A stretch of 64,000 bases of DNA from Lacinutrix himadriensis (GTDB lineage Bacteria > Bacteroidota > Bacteroidia > Flavobacteriales > Flavobacteriaceae). Positions 8,245-17,218 of this stretch are shown here, in pieces. The translations under genes were made by a program, and so were the position numbers. The number at the start of each line of letters is the position of its first letter. Position 1 is the first letter of the stretch. Location of the stretch: contig NZ_LIQI01000006.1 of assembly GCF_001418105.1 (NCBI RefSeq), positions 124,001 to 188,000 on the forward strand, in the 5' to 3' direction. The notes under the pieces are model-generated. The model saw nothing but the letters and a program-made list of their open reading frames with translations. It did not search any database and was not told where the DNA came from.

Positions 8245-10305
8245 ATGAAATGTATTATTTGTTACTTTTTTATGCTGTATTCTTTGGTTTGCTTTTCGCA
8301 ACAGCAAAAAATAGATTCGCTTGAAATAGAATTAACAAAAAACGAAGCGCCAAATATTGAGAAATTAGAAATCTTAAATCAGCTTGCTGCTGCTTATAAT
8401 CCGTCCAATCCAGAAAAAGGATTACAGTTTGCTAACGAAGCTATTTCACTTGCTAAAAGCCTTCCTTTAAAGGACAAAGAAGCGCTTGCTTACAAAAACA
8501 AAGCAATTCATTTAATTGCGTTATCTAAAGACTCTTTAGCTATTGTAGCGTATAACGAAGCTATAAAGATTCAAAACACACGCAAAGCATGGAATCAAGT
8601 TGCACGTATTAAATACAACAAAGGACTTATCTATTTTGGACAATCGAATTACCAAAAAGCAAACGAACTTAATTACAAAGCATTAGCCATTTTTGAAAAA
8701 GAAAAAGACAGTTTTTTAATGGCTGTGGTACTTAATAGCATTGGCATTAACCAAATGTATCAATCGCAATACCCCGAAGCTATTGACACCTATCTAAAAG
8801 CTTCCAAAATTCATGATCAAACAAATACTACCAATACAGATCGGCATGCAGGAATTCTTTCTAATATTGGATTGCTATATTCTAGACTACAAAAATATGA
8901 GGAAGCACTAAAATATTATAATAAGAGCCTAGAAATTAATAAAAAGTTAGATGCTAAAATAGGAACCGCAAATGCACTCACGAATATTGGTAATTTATAT
9001 GACGACCTAAAACAACCTGAAAAAGCTATCGCGTATTACAAGGAATCTTTGGCCATCATGCAAAGTATTAATAATAAATACGGAATTGCAAGTGCATTAA
9101 CAAACACGGGAATTGCTTACATAACTTTAAAAAGTTACGAAAAAGCATTAACCTATTTAAACCAAACCAAAGTCTTATTTCAAGAACTTGACAACACCAA
9201 TAGCCTAGCAATTGTTTATGAAAGTATTGGCACTGCGTATTTAGAAAGTGGCGCCTTTTTGAAAGCGAAAAGTAATTTTGAAAGTGCATTCATGTATTCT
9301 AAAAAAACACAAAGTATAGAACGACAAGCAAGTGTTTTAGAAAACCTAGCATTAGTAAACGCGAAGCTAAAAAACTACAAAACGGCATACAACAACCAAA
9401 CGGAAGCAAAGAAGTTAAAAGATCGTTTTATGTCTTCCGAAAAGAAAGAAGAAATAGCAAAATTAGAAGCCAAATACGAGTACGAAAAAAAGGAAGCTGC
9501 ACTAACCGCAGTTCACGATAAAAAACAAGCAATTCAAGAAGCAGAAATAGCGAGACATAAGTTTATAAAAAACACTTCTATTTATGCTGGTAGTAGCTTG
9601 GCTATTGGGTTAATAATTGGTTTCATATTGTACAAAAAGAAACAAGAAGCAATTGCTACAACTAAAGAAACAGCCTTTAATTTAAAAGTTTCTAATACCG
9701 AACTGAAAGCATTGCGAGCGCAAATGAATCCGCATTTCATTTTTAATTCTTTGAATTCCATCAATGCATATATTGCTAAAAATGATATGGAAAATGCTTC
9801 CAACTATTTGACCAAATTCTCTAAATTAATGCGCGAAACTTTAGAGAAATCGACACAAAAAGAAATTACTTTAAACGAAGACATTAGCATCCTAAAAACC
9901 TATTTAGATATCGAAAACAAACGTGCCAATAATAGTTTTACCTATACTATAAATGTAGACGAAAATATAGATCCTGAAAACACTTTAATTCCGCCAATGA
10001 TTCTACAGCCTTTTGTAGAGAATAGTATTATTCACGGATTAAGAAACAGTACTAAAAACGGAGAAATAGCCATTAATTACATCCAAAAAGAAGGCATGAT
10101 TATTTGTAGTGTGGAAGATAATGGTATTGGCCGAGAAGCATCTGCAAAGACAAATAATAGTAAACATTCTTTAGGAATGAGCATCACTAAAAGTAGGATT
10201 GAAATCATCAATAAAATAAAGAACACCAATGGTAATTTTCAAATTATTGACAAACCAAACGGAACCAAAATTGAAATAAAACTACCACTAACTCTCGCCT
10301 TTTAA
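8245..10305 (+). CDS. TPR-containing sensor histidine kinase (LytS-like, HPK7/8 type)
   Basis: About 686 residues from ATG 8245, where MKCIICYFFMLYSLVCFS forms a signal peptide. A longer in-frame ATG at 8185 would bury it. TPR repeats fill the periplasmic part (about 30-390), followed by a coiled coil, one membrane helix (about 444-464; SSLAIGLIIGFILY), a His_kinase domain with the phosphoacceptor in MNPHFIFNSLNS (about 495) and an HATPase domain (NSIIHGL; EDNGIGRE). It overlaps functionally with the LytTR regulator 1 bp downstream, forming a two-component pair. The stimulus is unknown. Confidence 0.92.
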   Translation: MKCIICYFFMLYSLVCFSQQQKIDSLEIELTKNEAPNIEKLEILNQLAAAYNPSNPEKGLQFANEAISLAKSLPLKDKEALAYKNKAIHLIALSKDSLAIVAYNEAIKIQNTRKAWNQVARIKYNKGLIYFGQSNYQKANELNYKALAIFEKEKDSFLMAVVLNSIGINQMYQSQYPEAIDTYLKASKIHDQTNTTNTDRHAGILSNIGLLYSRLQKYEEALKYYNKSLEINKKLDAKIGTANALTNIGNLYDDLKQPEKAIAYYKESLAIMQSINNKYGIASALTNTGIAYITLKSYEKALTYLNQTKVLFQELDNTNSLAIVYESIGTAYLESGAFLKAKSNFESAFMYSKKTQSIERQASVLENLALVNAKLKNYKTAYNNQTEAKKLKDRFMSSEKKEEIAKLEAKYEYEKKEAALTAVHDKKQAIQEAEIARHKFIKNTSIYAGSSLAIGLIIGFILYKKKQEAIATTKETAFNLKVSNTELKALRAQMNPHFIFNSLNSINAYIAKNDMENASNYLTKFSKLMRETLEKSTQKEITLNEDISILKTYLDIENKRANNSFTYTINVDENIDPENTLIPPMILQPFVENSIIHGLRNSTKNGEIAINYIQKEGMIICSVEDNGIGREASAKTNNSKHSLGMSITKSRIEIINKIKNTNGNFQIIDKPNGTKIEIKLPLTLAF

Positions 10306-10306
10306 A

Positions 10307-11043
10307 ATGATTAAAACACTTATTGTTGATGACGAACAACATTGTATTGATAGTATTATAAAGCTAACGGAATCTTTTGATTCTAACCTAGAAATAGTAG
10401 CAACTTGTAGTACGGTGGATGATGCTTTAGCGAAAACCAAAACGTTACAACCAGATCTCGTTTTTTTAGATATTGAGATTCATAATAAAACTGGTTTTGA
10501 TTATTTAGAAAACTTAGGAGACTATAACTTTAATGTGATTTTTACCACCGCTTTTAATGATTATGCTATAAAAGCCTTTAAATATAGTGCCATGGATTAT
10601 TTATTAAAACCCATTGATAAAGACGATTTTATCAAGCAATTAAAAGATTAAAAAAACGAATACAGCCTATTGATAATGCAGAACAAATTAAAATTTTATT
10701 AAGTAACCTTCAAAAGGAAGACAAGAAAAAAACCATACGAATACCAACTTCTAACGGATTTGAAATTCTAGAAATTGAAAATATTATTCACTGTAAAGCA
10801 GATACGAGTTATACGTATATTCAGACTAAAACCGATAACATATTAGTATCGAAACCCATTAAACACTTTGAAGCACTTTTGACGGATGCAAACTTTTTCA
10901 GAATTCATAATTCACACTTAATCAATATTGCACACGTTAAGAAATACACCAAAGGAAAAGGAGGCTATGTCACCATGTCTAACCAAGAAACAATAGATGT
11001 TTCTACTAGAAGAAAGGAAGCCTTTTTAAAGCTTTTTAATTAA
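10307..11043 (+). pseudogene. LytTR response regulator, partner of the upstream kinase, frameshifted (-1 base)
   Basis: The receiver domain reads from 10307 (MIKTLIVDDEQHCID; D in LVFLDIEIH; K in LLKPID) but stops at 10651. The LytTR domain continues in another frame to the stop at 11041-11043 (FRIHNSHLINIAHVKKY). Adding one A to the four-A run at 10642-10645 restores a continuous 245-residue regulator (IKQLKRLKKRIQP), the normal length. The slip site is not a canonical X-XXY-YYZ heptamer, so programmed frameshifting is unlikely; a sequencing error or recent mutation is more likely. The C-terminal end overlaps the stop of the converging gene by 3-4 bp. Confidence 0.85.
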
Positions 11044-11468
11044 TTATCTACGCGTTGCCAATATTGTGTTGCATAGAAAAAAGCAATATATCCTCGGACT
11101 TCTAAAACATCTGGATTATCAGCATCGACACCTAATCTGCATGTATACATTTTCCCTTTTTGCGGATCGAAAATACTTCCGTTTTTATAGTAGTCACCGT
11201 CTTTTGTAAGATTTTTAATCAGTTGAAATCCTAAAATAGGCTTGTTATAATCTTCACCTTCACAAGCAGTACAAAGTGCATCCTTTTTTAACGGGTTGAG
11301 TATTTCAATTATTTTCCCGAAGACTTTTCCGTCCTTTTCATAAATTTCGACAATAGATTTTTCTTCACCCGTTTCGTCGTCTATCGTTTTCCATTTTCCG
11401 AAGATATCTTGTGCAGTAACAGATATAGATATGCATAAGAATATTATTAATAAGATATATTTATTCAT
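11040..11468 (-). CDS. DUF2147 family secreted protein
   Basis: About 142 residues from ATG 11468 (MNKYILLIIFLCIS, cleaved after VTAQ). An upstream in-frame start at 11492 would place charged residues before the signal peptide, so I reject it. The mature part matches DUF2147: GKWKTIDDETGEEKS, then VFGKIIEI, CTAC, FDPQKGKMYTCRL and LEVRGYI. This is a lipocalin-like small periplasmic domain of unknown role. It overlaps the upstream YihY gene by 8 bp, which indicates a translationally coupled pair. Confidence 0.85.
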   Translation of the reverse strand: MNKYILLIIFLCISISVTAQDIFGKWKTIDDETGEEKSIVEIYEKDGKVFGKIIEILNPLKKDALCTACEGEDYNKPILGFQLIKNLTKDGDYYKNGSIFDPQKGKMYTCRLGVDADNPDVLEVRGYIAFFYATQYWQRVDN

Positions 11469-12408
11469 TTTTATTAATTTTTCGCAAACCATTTAAAGAA
11501 GCATTAAGCTCGTAACCTAAAAGTAAAATATTTGCATTTAGCCACAAGTAAAACATTAAGATTAATATGGCACCAATAGAGCCATACAGCTCGTTATATT
11601 GTGCAAAATTATTGATATAAACACCAAAAAGATAGGAAGTTAAAACAAACAACAGCGTAGTTAATAATGCTCCTACAGAAAAGAACTTAGAATCTTTTCC
11701 TTCTCTGGTTCCAAAATAATATAAGGTTGCCGTTGCTAAATAGGTCATTACTAAAAAGAATAAATATTTGGCCGCAACAATCCAAAAGACATTAGAATCT
11801 GCTTGCGTGAGTCCTTGCTCGTTTAGTTTATCAAAAAAAGGTTGGAGCAAATAAATCTCTACATAACCAAATATGACCACCGTTAGAATCACCATAATTG
11901 CTAAAATTAAAGCGACACCCATAGCAAACAAATATTGTTTTACAACATTACGTGTTAACTGCACATGATAGGAGTTTTCAAAACCAGAAAAGAGCGCATT
12001 TACACCATTTGCCATTAAAAATATGGAAAGTAAAAACACCGAAGAAAGTAAACCTCCACGACCTGTATTTATGTTTCCGTAAATATTTTCATCAAAAAAC
12101 TCGGAAGTATTTGGAGGTAAAAAAGAGTTTAGAAAAGACAGAAATTCAATTCTAAAATCATCTATTGGTATATACGGAATCACAATAAGTACAAATAACA
12201 AAAACGGAAAAATAGCCATAAAAAAACTAAATGCAATGGCACTTGCTCTTGTTGTTAAAGTACCTCTAGCAATACCAATAACATACAATTCTAACAAATC
12301 GTAAATAGACAACCCCTCAAAACCTGGGAGTTTTATTTGCTTTAAAAGCTTTACCAATAGGTTAACTACTGGTATTTTTTCTAGTTTATCTTCTGTTTTT
12401 TTTGTCAT
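11461..12408 (-). CDS. YihY/BrkB family inner-membrane protein
   Basis: 315 residues with six or so membrane helices. Family signatures include the helix after RASAIAFSFFMAIFPFLLF (about 55-75) and the C-terminal GSIGAILILMFYLWLNANILLLGYELNA region (about 275-300). The family was once annotated as ribonuclease BN, which was an error. Its function is still unclear, possibly transport or envelope-related. It is followed by the overlapping DUF2147 gene. Confidence 0.93.
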   Translation of the reverse strand: MTKKTEDKLEKIPVVNLLVKLLKQIKLPGFEGLSIYDLLELYVIGIARGTLTTRASAIAFSFFMAIFPFLLFVLIVIPYIPIDDFRIEFLSFLNSFLPPNTSEFFDENIYGNINTGRGGLLSSVFLLSIFLMANGVNALFSGFENSYHVQLTRNVVKQYLFAMGVALILAIMVILTVVIFGYVEIYLLQPFFDKLNEQGLTQADSNVFWIVAAKYLFFLVMTYLATATLYYFGTREGKDSKFFSVGALLTTLLFVLTSYLFGVYINNFAQYNELYGSIGAILILMFYLWLNANILLLGYELNASLNGLRKINKNE

Positions 12409-12485
12409 TAATTTAGACTAGCCCTTTTATGGAGCTATGGAATTACTTACTAAAACGGCGACTTTGACTTTGATTTGATGGAAAA

Positions 12486-13346
12486 CTATTTCACAGCCTT
12501 CAAGCTTAAATCCATATTATACACCGAGTGCGTTAATGCACCAGATGAAATATAATCTACACCACATTCTGCATATTTTCTTACTGTTTTTTCGTTGATA
12601 CCTCCAGAGCTTTCTGTTAAGCATTTGTTTCCAATCAGTTTTACTGCTTTTTTAGTGTCTTCGTAGTTAAAGTTATCAATTAAAATTCGGTATACACCAT
12701 CACTTTTCAAGATTTCTTCAATTTCATTTAAATCTCTAGCTTCTACAATAATCTTTAAATCTCTATTGGTTTCTTTTAAGTAGTTCTTTGTTTTATCAAT
12801 AGCTTTAGTAAGTCCGCCAGCAAAATCAATATGATTATCTTTAAGCATAATCATGTCATATAAAGCAAATCTGTGGTTCTCTCCTCCTCCAATTTTAACT
12901 GCCCATTTTTCTAAGGCACGAATTCCAGGAGTAGTTTTTCTAGTATCTAGAATTTTTGTTCCTGTACCTTCTAATAAGTCCACAAACTGTCTGGTTTTAG
13001 TTGCAATGGCACTCATACGTTGCATGGCATTTAACACCAAACGTTCTGCTTTTAGTATAGATTGCGAAGCACCTTCCACATAAAAAACAATATCGCCATA
13101 TTTCACCTTGCTACCATCTTCAATAAGCGTTTCCACTTTCATGTCTTTATCTACATACGCAAAAACCTGTTTTGCGAATGCTACTCCTGCAATAATACCA
13201 TTGTCTTTTACTAGAAGTTTTGCCTTTCCTTGTGCGGTTGCAGGAATACACGCAAGAGAACTGTGGTCTCCATCTCCAACATCTTCTCTAATGGCATTGG
13301 TAATTATTAAATCTATTTCTGTATCAAATTGAGCTTTGCTAATCAT
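12486..13346 (-). CDS. nadC: Nicotinate-nucleotide pyrophosphorylase (quinolinate phosphoribosyltransferase)
   Basis: 286 residues from ATG 13346 (MISKAQFDTEIDLI), the usual flavobacterial start; the in-frame ATG at 13409 adds an unconserved 21 residues. It converts quinolinate and PRPP to nicotinate mononucleotide in NAD synthesis. Substrate-binding motifs are RKTTPGIRALEKWAV and GGGENHR, followed by LKDNHI. The C-terminal barrel ends with SGGINEKTV and DYISSGALTHS. The nadA and nadB genes are not in the window. Confidence 0.97.
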   Translation of the reverse strand: MISKAQFDTEIDLIITNAIREDVGDGDHSSLACIPATAQGKAKLLVKDNGIIAGVAFAKQVFAYVDKDMKVETLIEDGSKVKYGDIVFYVEGASQSILKAERLVLNAMQRMSAIATKTRQFVDLLEGTGTKILDTRKTTPGIRALEKWAVKIGGGENHRFALYDMIMLKDNHIDFAGGLTKAIDKTKNYLKETNRDLKIIVEARDLNEIEEILKSDGVYRILIDNFNYEDTKKAVKLIGNKCLTESSGGINEKTVRKYAECGVDYISSGALTHSVYNMDLSLKAVK

Positions 13347-13423
13347 AAAATAATTCTTTGTGCTAAAATAACGATTGAAAATCGAAATATTCAAATTTTC
13401 AAATTCCAAATTCTAAAAAACTT

Positions 13424-13431
13424 TATCTTTG
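13424..13431 (+). promoter_or_regulatory. -7 box of the rlmH promoter (leaderless start)
   Basis: TATCTTTG fits TAnnTTTG exactly. The expected transcript start falls on or next to the rlmH ATG at 13438. No clear -33 TTTG is present. Confidence 0.5.
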
Positions 13432-13437
13432 CTAAAT

Positions 13438-13911
13438 ATGAACATTAAACTACTTGCCATTGGCAAAACAGACAATAAGCAATTACAAAGCTTAATAGAC
13501 GATTACACAAAACGACTTGGCTTCTACATCAAGTTTGAATTAGAGGTTATTCCAGATTTAAAGAAGGTAAAAAACTTAAGTGAAGACCAGCAAAAACAGA
13601 AAGAAGGAGAACTTATTTTAGGTAAATTAAATGCAACCGATGTATTGATTTTATTAGATGAAAACGGCAAACAATTAGATTCCGTTGGTTTTTCTAACTA
13701 CTTACAAAAACACATGAATTCTGGTATCAAGCAATTGGTTTTTGTAATTGGTGGACCTTACGGATTTAGTCCAGATGTATATAGTAAAGCACAAGGAAAA
13801 CTCTCGCTTTCTAAAATGACTTTCTCCCACCAAATGGTGAGACTGTTTGTGATAGAACAATTATATAGAGGGTTTACTATTTTAAGGAACGAACCCTATC
13901 ATCATAGATAA
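13438..13911 (+). CDS. rlmH: 23S rRNA (pseudouridine1915-N3)-methyltransferase
   Basis: 157 residues, a typical SPOUT methyltransferase. It starts MNIKLLAIGKTDN and carries the SAM-binding knot motifs FVIGGPYGFS and LSKMTFSHQMVRLFVIEQLYR, ending with the conserved NEPYHH. It methylates pseudouridine 1915 of 23S rRNA on assembled 70S ribosomes. I use the ATG at 13438 because it opens directly on the conserved strand; a TTG three codons upstream would overlap the promoter box. Confidence 0.97.
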   Translation: MNIKLLAIGKTDNKQLQSLIDDYTKRLGFYIKFELEVIPDLKKVKNLSEDQQKQKEGELILGKLNATDVLILLDENGKQLDSVGFSNYLQKHMNSGIKQLVFVIGGPYGFSPDVYSKAQGKLSLSKMTFSHQMVRLFVIEQLYRGFTILRNEPYHHR

Positions 13912-13925
13912 ACCCTCTTTATATT

Positions 13926-14225
13926 TTAGTGTGTAGAAAAAGTTTCTTTGCGTTTTTTAAGTTGCTTTTCTAAATCTTTAATCGTGTTTTTAACAGCATC
14001 TTCATAATTACTTTCATCCGACATTGCAAAAATACGTGGTCCAGGAGCACTTAATTCGATCTTACAAATTTTTCCATTTGTCTTCGCATTATTCTCTACT
14101 TCAAAATGCACTTCTGCATTAATAATCCATTCATATTTTTTTGCTAAAACACTTAGTTTTTCAGTTACATAATCATTCATAGCTTCGCTAGTTGCCATAT
14201 GTACATATTGAATATTTATAGTCAT
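13926..14225 (-). CDS. hpf: Ribosome hibernation promoting factor, short form (HPF/RaiA family)
   Basis: 99 residues, matching short HPF. It starts MTINIQYVHMATSEAM and has the beta-alpha-beta fold region with VHFEVENNAKTNGKICKIEL and a basic C-terminal helix (IKDLEKQLKKRKETF). It binds the 30S decoding region and stabilises inactive ribosomes in stationary phase. It converges on rlmH with only 14 bp between the stops. Confidence 0.93.
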   Translation of the reverse strand: MTINIQYVHMATSEAMNDYVTEKLSVLAKKYEWIINAEVHFEVENNAKTNGKICKIELSAPGPRIFAMSDESNYEDAVKNTIKDLEKQLKKRKETFSTH

Positions 14226-14314
14226 AGTCTTATCTTTTAATTATTAATCTATTCAAAAATAAGTAAGATTATAACATTTAAAAATGACTAATATCATACT
14301 TTAAATAATCGTGT

Positions 14315-15310
14315 CTATTTGCGCTTTGCTTTCAGCTTATACCCTATTGCTAATTTGGCATTAGAGAGATTGAAGAAGTACTTATTATCGTTATTAAAAT
14401 TGGTGGAATAAAAACCATTTCCATACGTTAAACTAGCATAGTAACGTTTATAACTATAGCCCAAACCAACATGAAAATCTATTTTATAAAGCATTACATT
14501 TGATGGTCTATAACTATCTTCTTCCAAGGTGATTGTCTTATTAATTAAAGCAATTCCGGGCATAAAATTAAAAGTAGCTGTAATATTTTCAGGAAGTTTA
14601 AAATATGATACAAATCCTGCTAAAAGTCCGAGTGCGCGACCATTATATCTTTTAATATTTGCAGCTTCATTATAATAGGCACTGGTCTCTTCTGAAAAAA
14701 CAGTCGCATCTGCTGAAAAATAATCATACACACCAAAAACACCAAGTCCGCCAGTGATATAAATATCTTTATTTCGCTTTTGCGGCAAGCCTGCTTTTAA
14801 TTGCGAATACGAAAAGGCGACATCATCAAAAGTATATAAATAATTAATTCCGAAGGTTACCGAACGAATATCGCTTCTAAAAACCGTTGGCACATCAAAG
14901 TCATTTTTCACATTAAATCCTTTATACGTTTGAATGTATAAATTCACGTAATGTTGCTGCTTTAAAATGGTGGTCGCTTGCAAATCAAATCGCTTTGTTT
15001 CGGCTTTATTCGGGTTTTTAATATTAAAAGCAAGATCGATGATAAACTTTTCACTAGCCACTCCAAAACCTAAACCATATCTATTATTAGGAACAAATTT
15101 AGACTTCGAATCTCCATCTTTTATAGTGAATTTCTTTACTTTAAAATTGGAAAATATACGTACCGAATAATTTTCTAAATTACGATCTACTAACAAAGAA
15201 TCGACATCTTCCAGTGTTTGCGAAGTCGCAGAAAAAAAAGAAAAGCAAAAGATAAAGAGGAAAAATAACTTAGAGATTAAAGTCTTTTTAAAAATATTCT
15301 GTTCTAACAA
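14315..15310 (-). CDS. DUF4421 family secreted/outer-membrane protein
   Basis: 331 residues starting at a TTG (15310); no ATG lies near the signal peptide (FFLFIFCFSFFSATSQ, about 16-31). The rest is rich in alternating aromatic beta strands, as in small outer-membrane barrels (YGLGFGVASEKFIIDLAF, then GLGYSYKRYYASLTYGNG), and matches DUF4421. Role unknown. A purine-rich AGGAGG lies just before the start only in the opposite orientation, so no ribosome binding site is claimed. Confidence 0.78.
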   Translation of the reverse strand: MLEQNIFKKTLISKLFFLFIFCFSFFSATSQTLEDVDSLLVDRNLENYSVRIFSNFKVKKFTIKDGDSKSKFVPNNRYGLGFGVASEKFIIDLAFNIKNPNKAETKRFDLQATTILKQQHYVNLYIQTYKGFNVKNDFDVPTVFRSDIRSVTFGINYLYTFDDVAFSYSQLKAGLPQKRNKDIYITGGLGVFGVYDYFSADATVFSEETSAYYNEAANIKRYNGRALGLLAGFVSYFKLPENITATFNFMPGIALINKTITLEEDSYRPSNVMLYKIDFHVGLGYSYKRYYASLTYGNGFYSTNFNNDNKYFFNLSNAKLAIGYKLKAKRK

Positions 15311-15372
15311 AGGAGGATTAATTTGATTAATATATTTTTACAAAAGCTAAAATACATTAATTACCATAAACT

Positions 15373-15951
15373 ATGCAACTTGTTTTCGCCACCAATAATT
15401 TAAATAAATTAAAAGAAGTACAATCTTTAATTCCGCAACACATCAAACTTTTAAGTTTAAAAGATATTGGTTGTTTTGAAGACGTTCCAGAAACGCAAAA
15501 TACTATTGAAGGCAATGCCATTCAAAAAGCAGAGTACATTAAAGCGCATTATGGTTATGATTGTTTTGCAGATGATACCGGATTAGAAGTAATTGCTTTA
15601 AATAACGAACCCGGAGTTTATTCTGCACGTTATGCCGGAGAACAAAGAGATGCAGAAGACAATATGAATTTACTTTTAGCCAACCTGAAAGATAAAGCCA
15701 GCAGACAAGCACAATTTAAAACCGTTGTTGCTTTGCATTTAAATGGAAACTTAGAAACGTTTACCGGAATTTGCAAAGGAGAAATCACCACAGAAAAACA
15801 TGGTGAAAAAGGTTTTGGTTACGATCCTATTTTTAAAGCGGAAGGCTACACCAAAACATTTGCTGAAATTTCTTTAGACGAAAAAAACAAAATTGGTCAT
15901 CGCGGAAAAGCCGTTAAACAGCTTGTTGATTTTTTACAAAGCTTCCGCTAA
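15373..15951 (+). CDS. rdgB: dITP/XTP pyrophosphatase (RdgB/HAM1 family)
   Basis: 192 residues. It hydrolyses non-canonical purine triphosphates (dITP, XTP) to monophosphates, keeping them out of DNA. Motifs: FATNNLNKLKEV at the N-terminus, FADDTGLEV with catalytic acids (about 67-75), PGVYSARYAG, GFGYDPIF (about 150-157) and the final HRGKAVKQL. The stop overlaps the converging flavin monooxygenase gene by 4 bp. Confidence 0.97.
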   Translation: MQLVFATNNLNKLKEVQSLIPQHIKLLSLKDIGCFEDVPETQNTIEGNAIQKAEYIKAHYGYDCFADDTGLEVIALNNEPGVYSARYAGEQRDAEDNMNLLLANLKDKASRQAQFKTVVALHLNGNLETFTGICKGEITTEKHGEKGFGYDPIFKAEGYTKTFAEISLDEKNKIGHRGKAVKQLVDFLQSFR

Positions 15952-16991
15952 TCCTGCTTACTTATAATATCAGCCAAATAACTAGCATCTTTAGAAACAC
16001 CTCCTAAAGTTGCAGATCCGCGTGTGTACATCCAAGGCAAGCCAATAAAATACAAACCGTCAATATTACTTACGCCTCTATAATTTTTAGGATAGCTATT
16101 CTCATCCAGTTCTAATCCTTCAATCCATGTGAAATTCGGACGATAACCTGTAGCCCAAATAACATTTTTAATAGTAGCAACTTTCGACTTTTCAAAAATA
16201 ATTGCTTCTTGTAATGCGTCTTTAGTTCTTCCTTTAATGATTACATTTTCTCTAGAAAGAATTTCTTTCACATCGGTACCAATAACGGGTTGTGAAAAAT
16301 TACTGATTTTTTTTCCTATCCAACTGTATTTCGTAAAACTTAAAAAACCAACTAGCGTAAACCACCACCATAAGGTTTTACCCAAAATTTGCTGTGGTAA
16401 AGATCGTACGGTAGTATCTCCAGAAAAATAAACGGTTCTGGATGTATCTTTAGAAATTTCATTTAAAATTTGATATCCAGAATCTCCTCCTCCAACTACC
16501 AAAGCATCTCCATCTTGCAATTGATCTACTCCTTTATAGTAATTACTATGCAACTGCAGAACGCTTTTGGCTATTTTAGTATTACAAGGCGGTGTGTATG
16601 GGATATGAAATGGTCCTGTGGCAACAATGACATTTTTGGCTTGCAATTCGCCATCTTTATACGTCACAAAAAAACCTTTCTCTGTTTTCCTTACGGAAGT
16701 AACTAAGGTATTTAACTGCACTGGGATTTGGAAGGTTTCTACATAAGTTTTAAAATAATCACTTACCTCTACTTTAGTCGGATAATGTCCTTTTGGCGCA
16801 TCAAATTTCAAACCAGGCAAATGATTATATTCGGTTGGTGTAAATAATTTTAAAGAATCCCATCGGTTTAACCAAGAAGCGCCAATTTCATTTTCGCCAT
16901 CTAGTACTACAAACTCCTTTTCTAATATTTTTAAATGGTAAGCCATCGATAATCCTGCTTGTGCGCCACCAATTATAATATAATCTAACAT
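15948..16991 (-). CDS. FAD-dependent oxidoreductase, flavin-containing monooxygenase-like
   Basis: 347 residues with two dinucleotide folds. The FAD motif lies at residues 6-12 (IIGGAQAGLSMAYHL, a GGxxAG variant of GxGxxG), and the NADPH motif at about 167-174 (VVGGGDSGYQI). VVATGPFHIPYTP and NVIWATGYRPNF are typical ATG motifs of this group (YhhW/CzcO-like, putative flavoprotein monooxygenase or potassium-transport-associated protein). Substrate not predictable. Confidence 0.85.
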   Translation of the reverse strand: MLDYIIIGGAQAGLSMAYHLKILEKEFVVLDGENEIGASWLNRWDSLKLFTPTEYNHLPGLKFDAPKGHYPTKVEVSDYFKTYVETFQIPVQLNTLVTSVRKTEKGFFVTYKDGELQAKNVIVATGPFHIPYTPPCNTKIAKSVLQLHSNYYKGVDQLQDGDALVVGGGDSGYQILNEISKDTSRTVYFSGDTTVRSLPQQILGKTLWWWFTLVGFLSFTKYSWIGKKISNFSQPVIGTDVKEILSRENVIIKGRTKDALQEAIIFEKSKVATIKNVIWATGYRPNFTWIEGLELDENSYPKNYRGVSNIDGLYFIGLPWMYTRGSATLGGVSKDASYLADIISKQD

Positions 16992-17152
16992 CTATCGTCT
17001 ATCTTCTTTTATCATTAATTATGCAGCTAAGGTAAAAACTTAAACAAGAAGGAACGAAAAACAGGCAATAGAATTGGTTTAAATAAAAGAAAGAGCAAAA
17101 TAATTTCTTTTAAAATAATGTGATTACCCTTTAGATTTCGATACCAATTGTG

Positions 17153-17184
17153 TTTGACTCTTTTATAAAATTCCACTAACTTCG
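17153..17184 (+). promoter_or_regulatory. Promoter of the old-yellow-enzyme gene
   Basis: -33 TTTG (17153-17156), 20-bp spacer, TAACTTCG (17177-17184), one mismatch from TAnnTTTG. A near copy occurs at 18464-18494. Confidence 0.5.
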
Positions 17185-17218
17185 AACTTATTAAAAACCA
17201 CTATTAAGTTCCAATCTC

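Noticed and set aside
10640-10660. Programmed -1 frameshift in the LytTR regulator
   Set aside because: No X-XXY-YYZ slippery heptamer in the reading phase, no evident downstream stimulator, and the other three broken genes show the same A/T-run deletion pattern.
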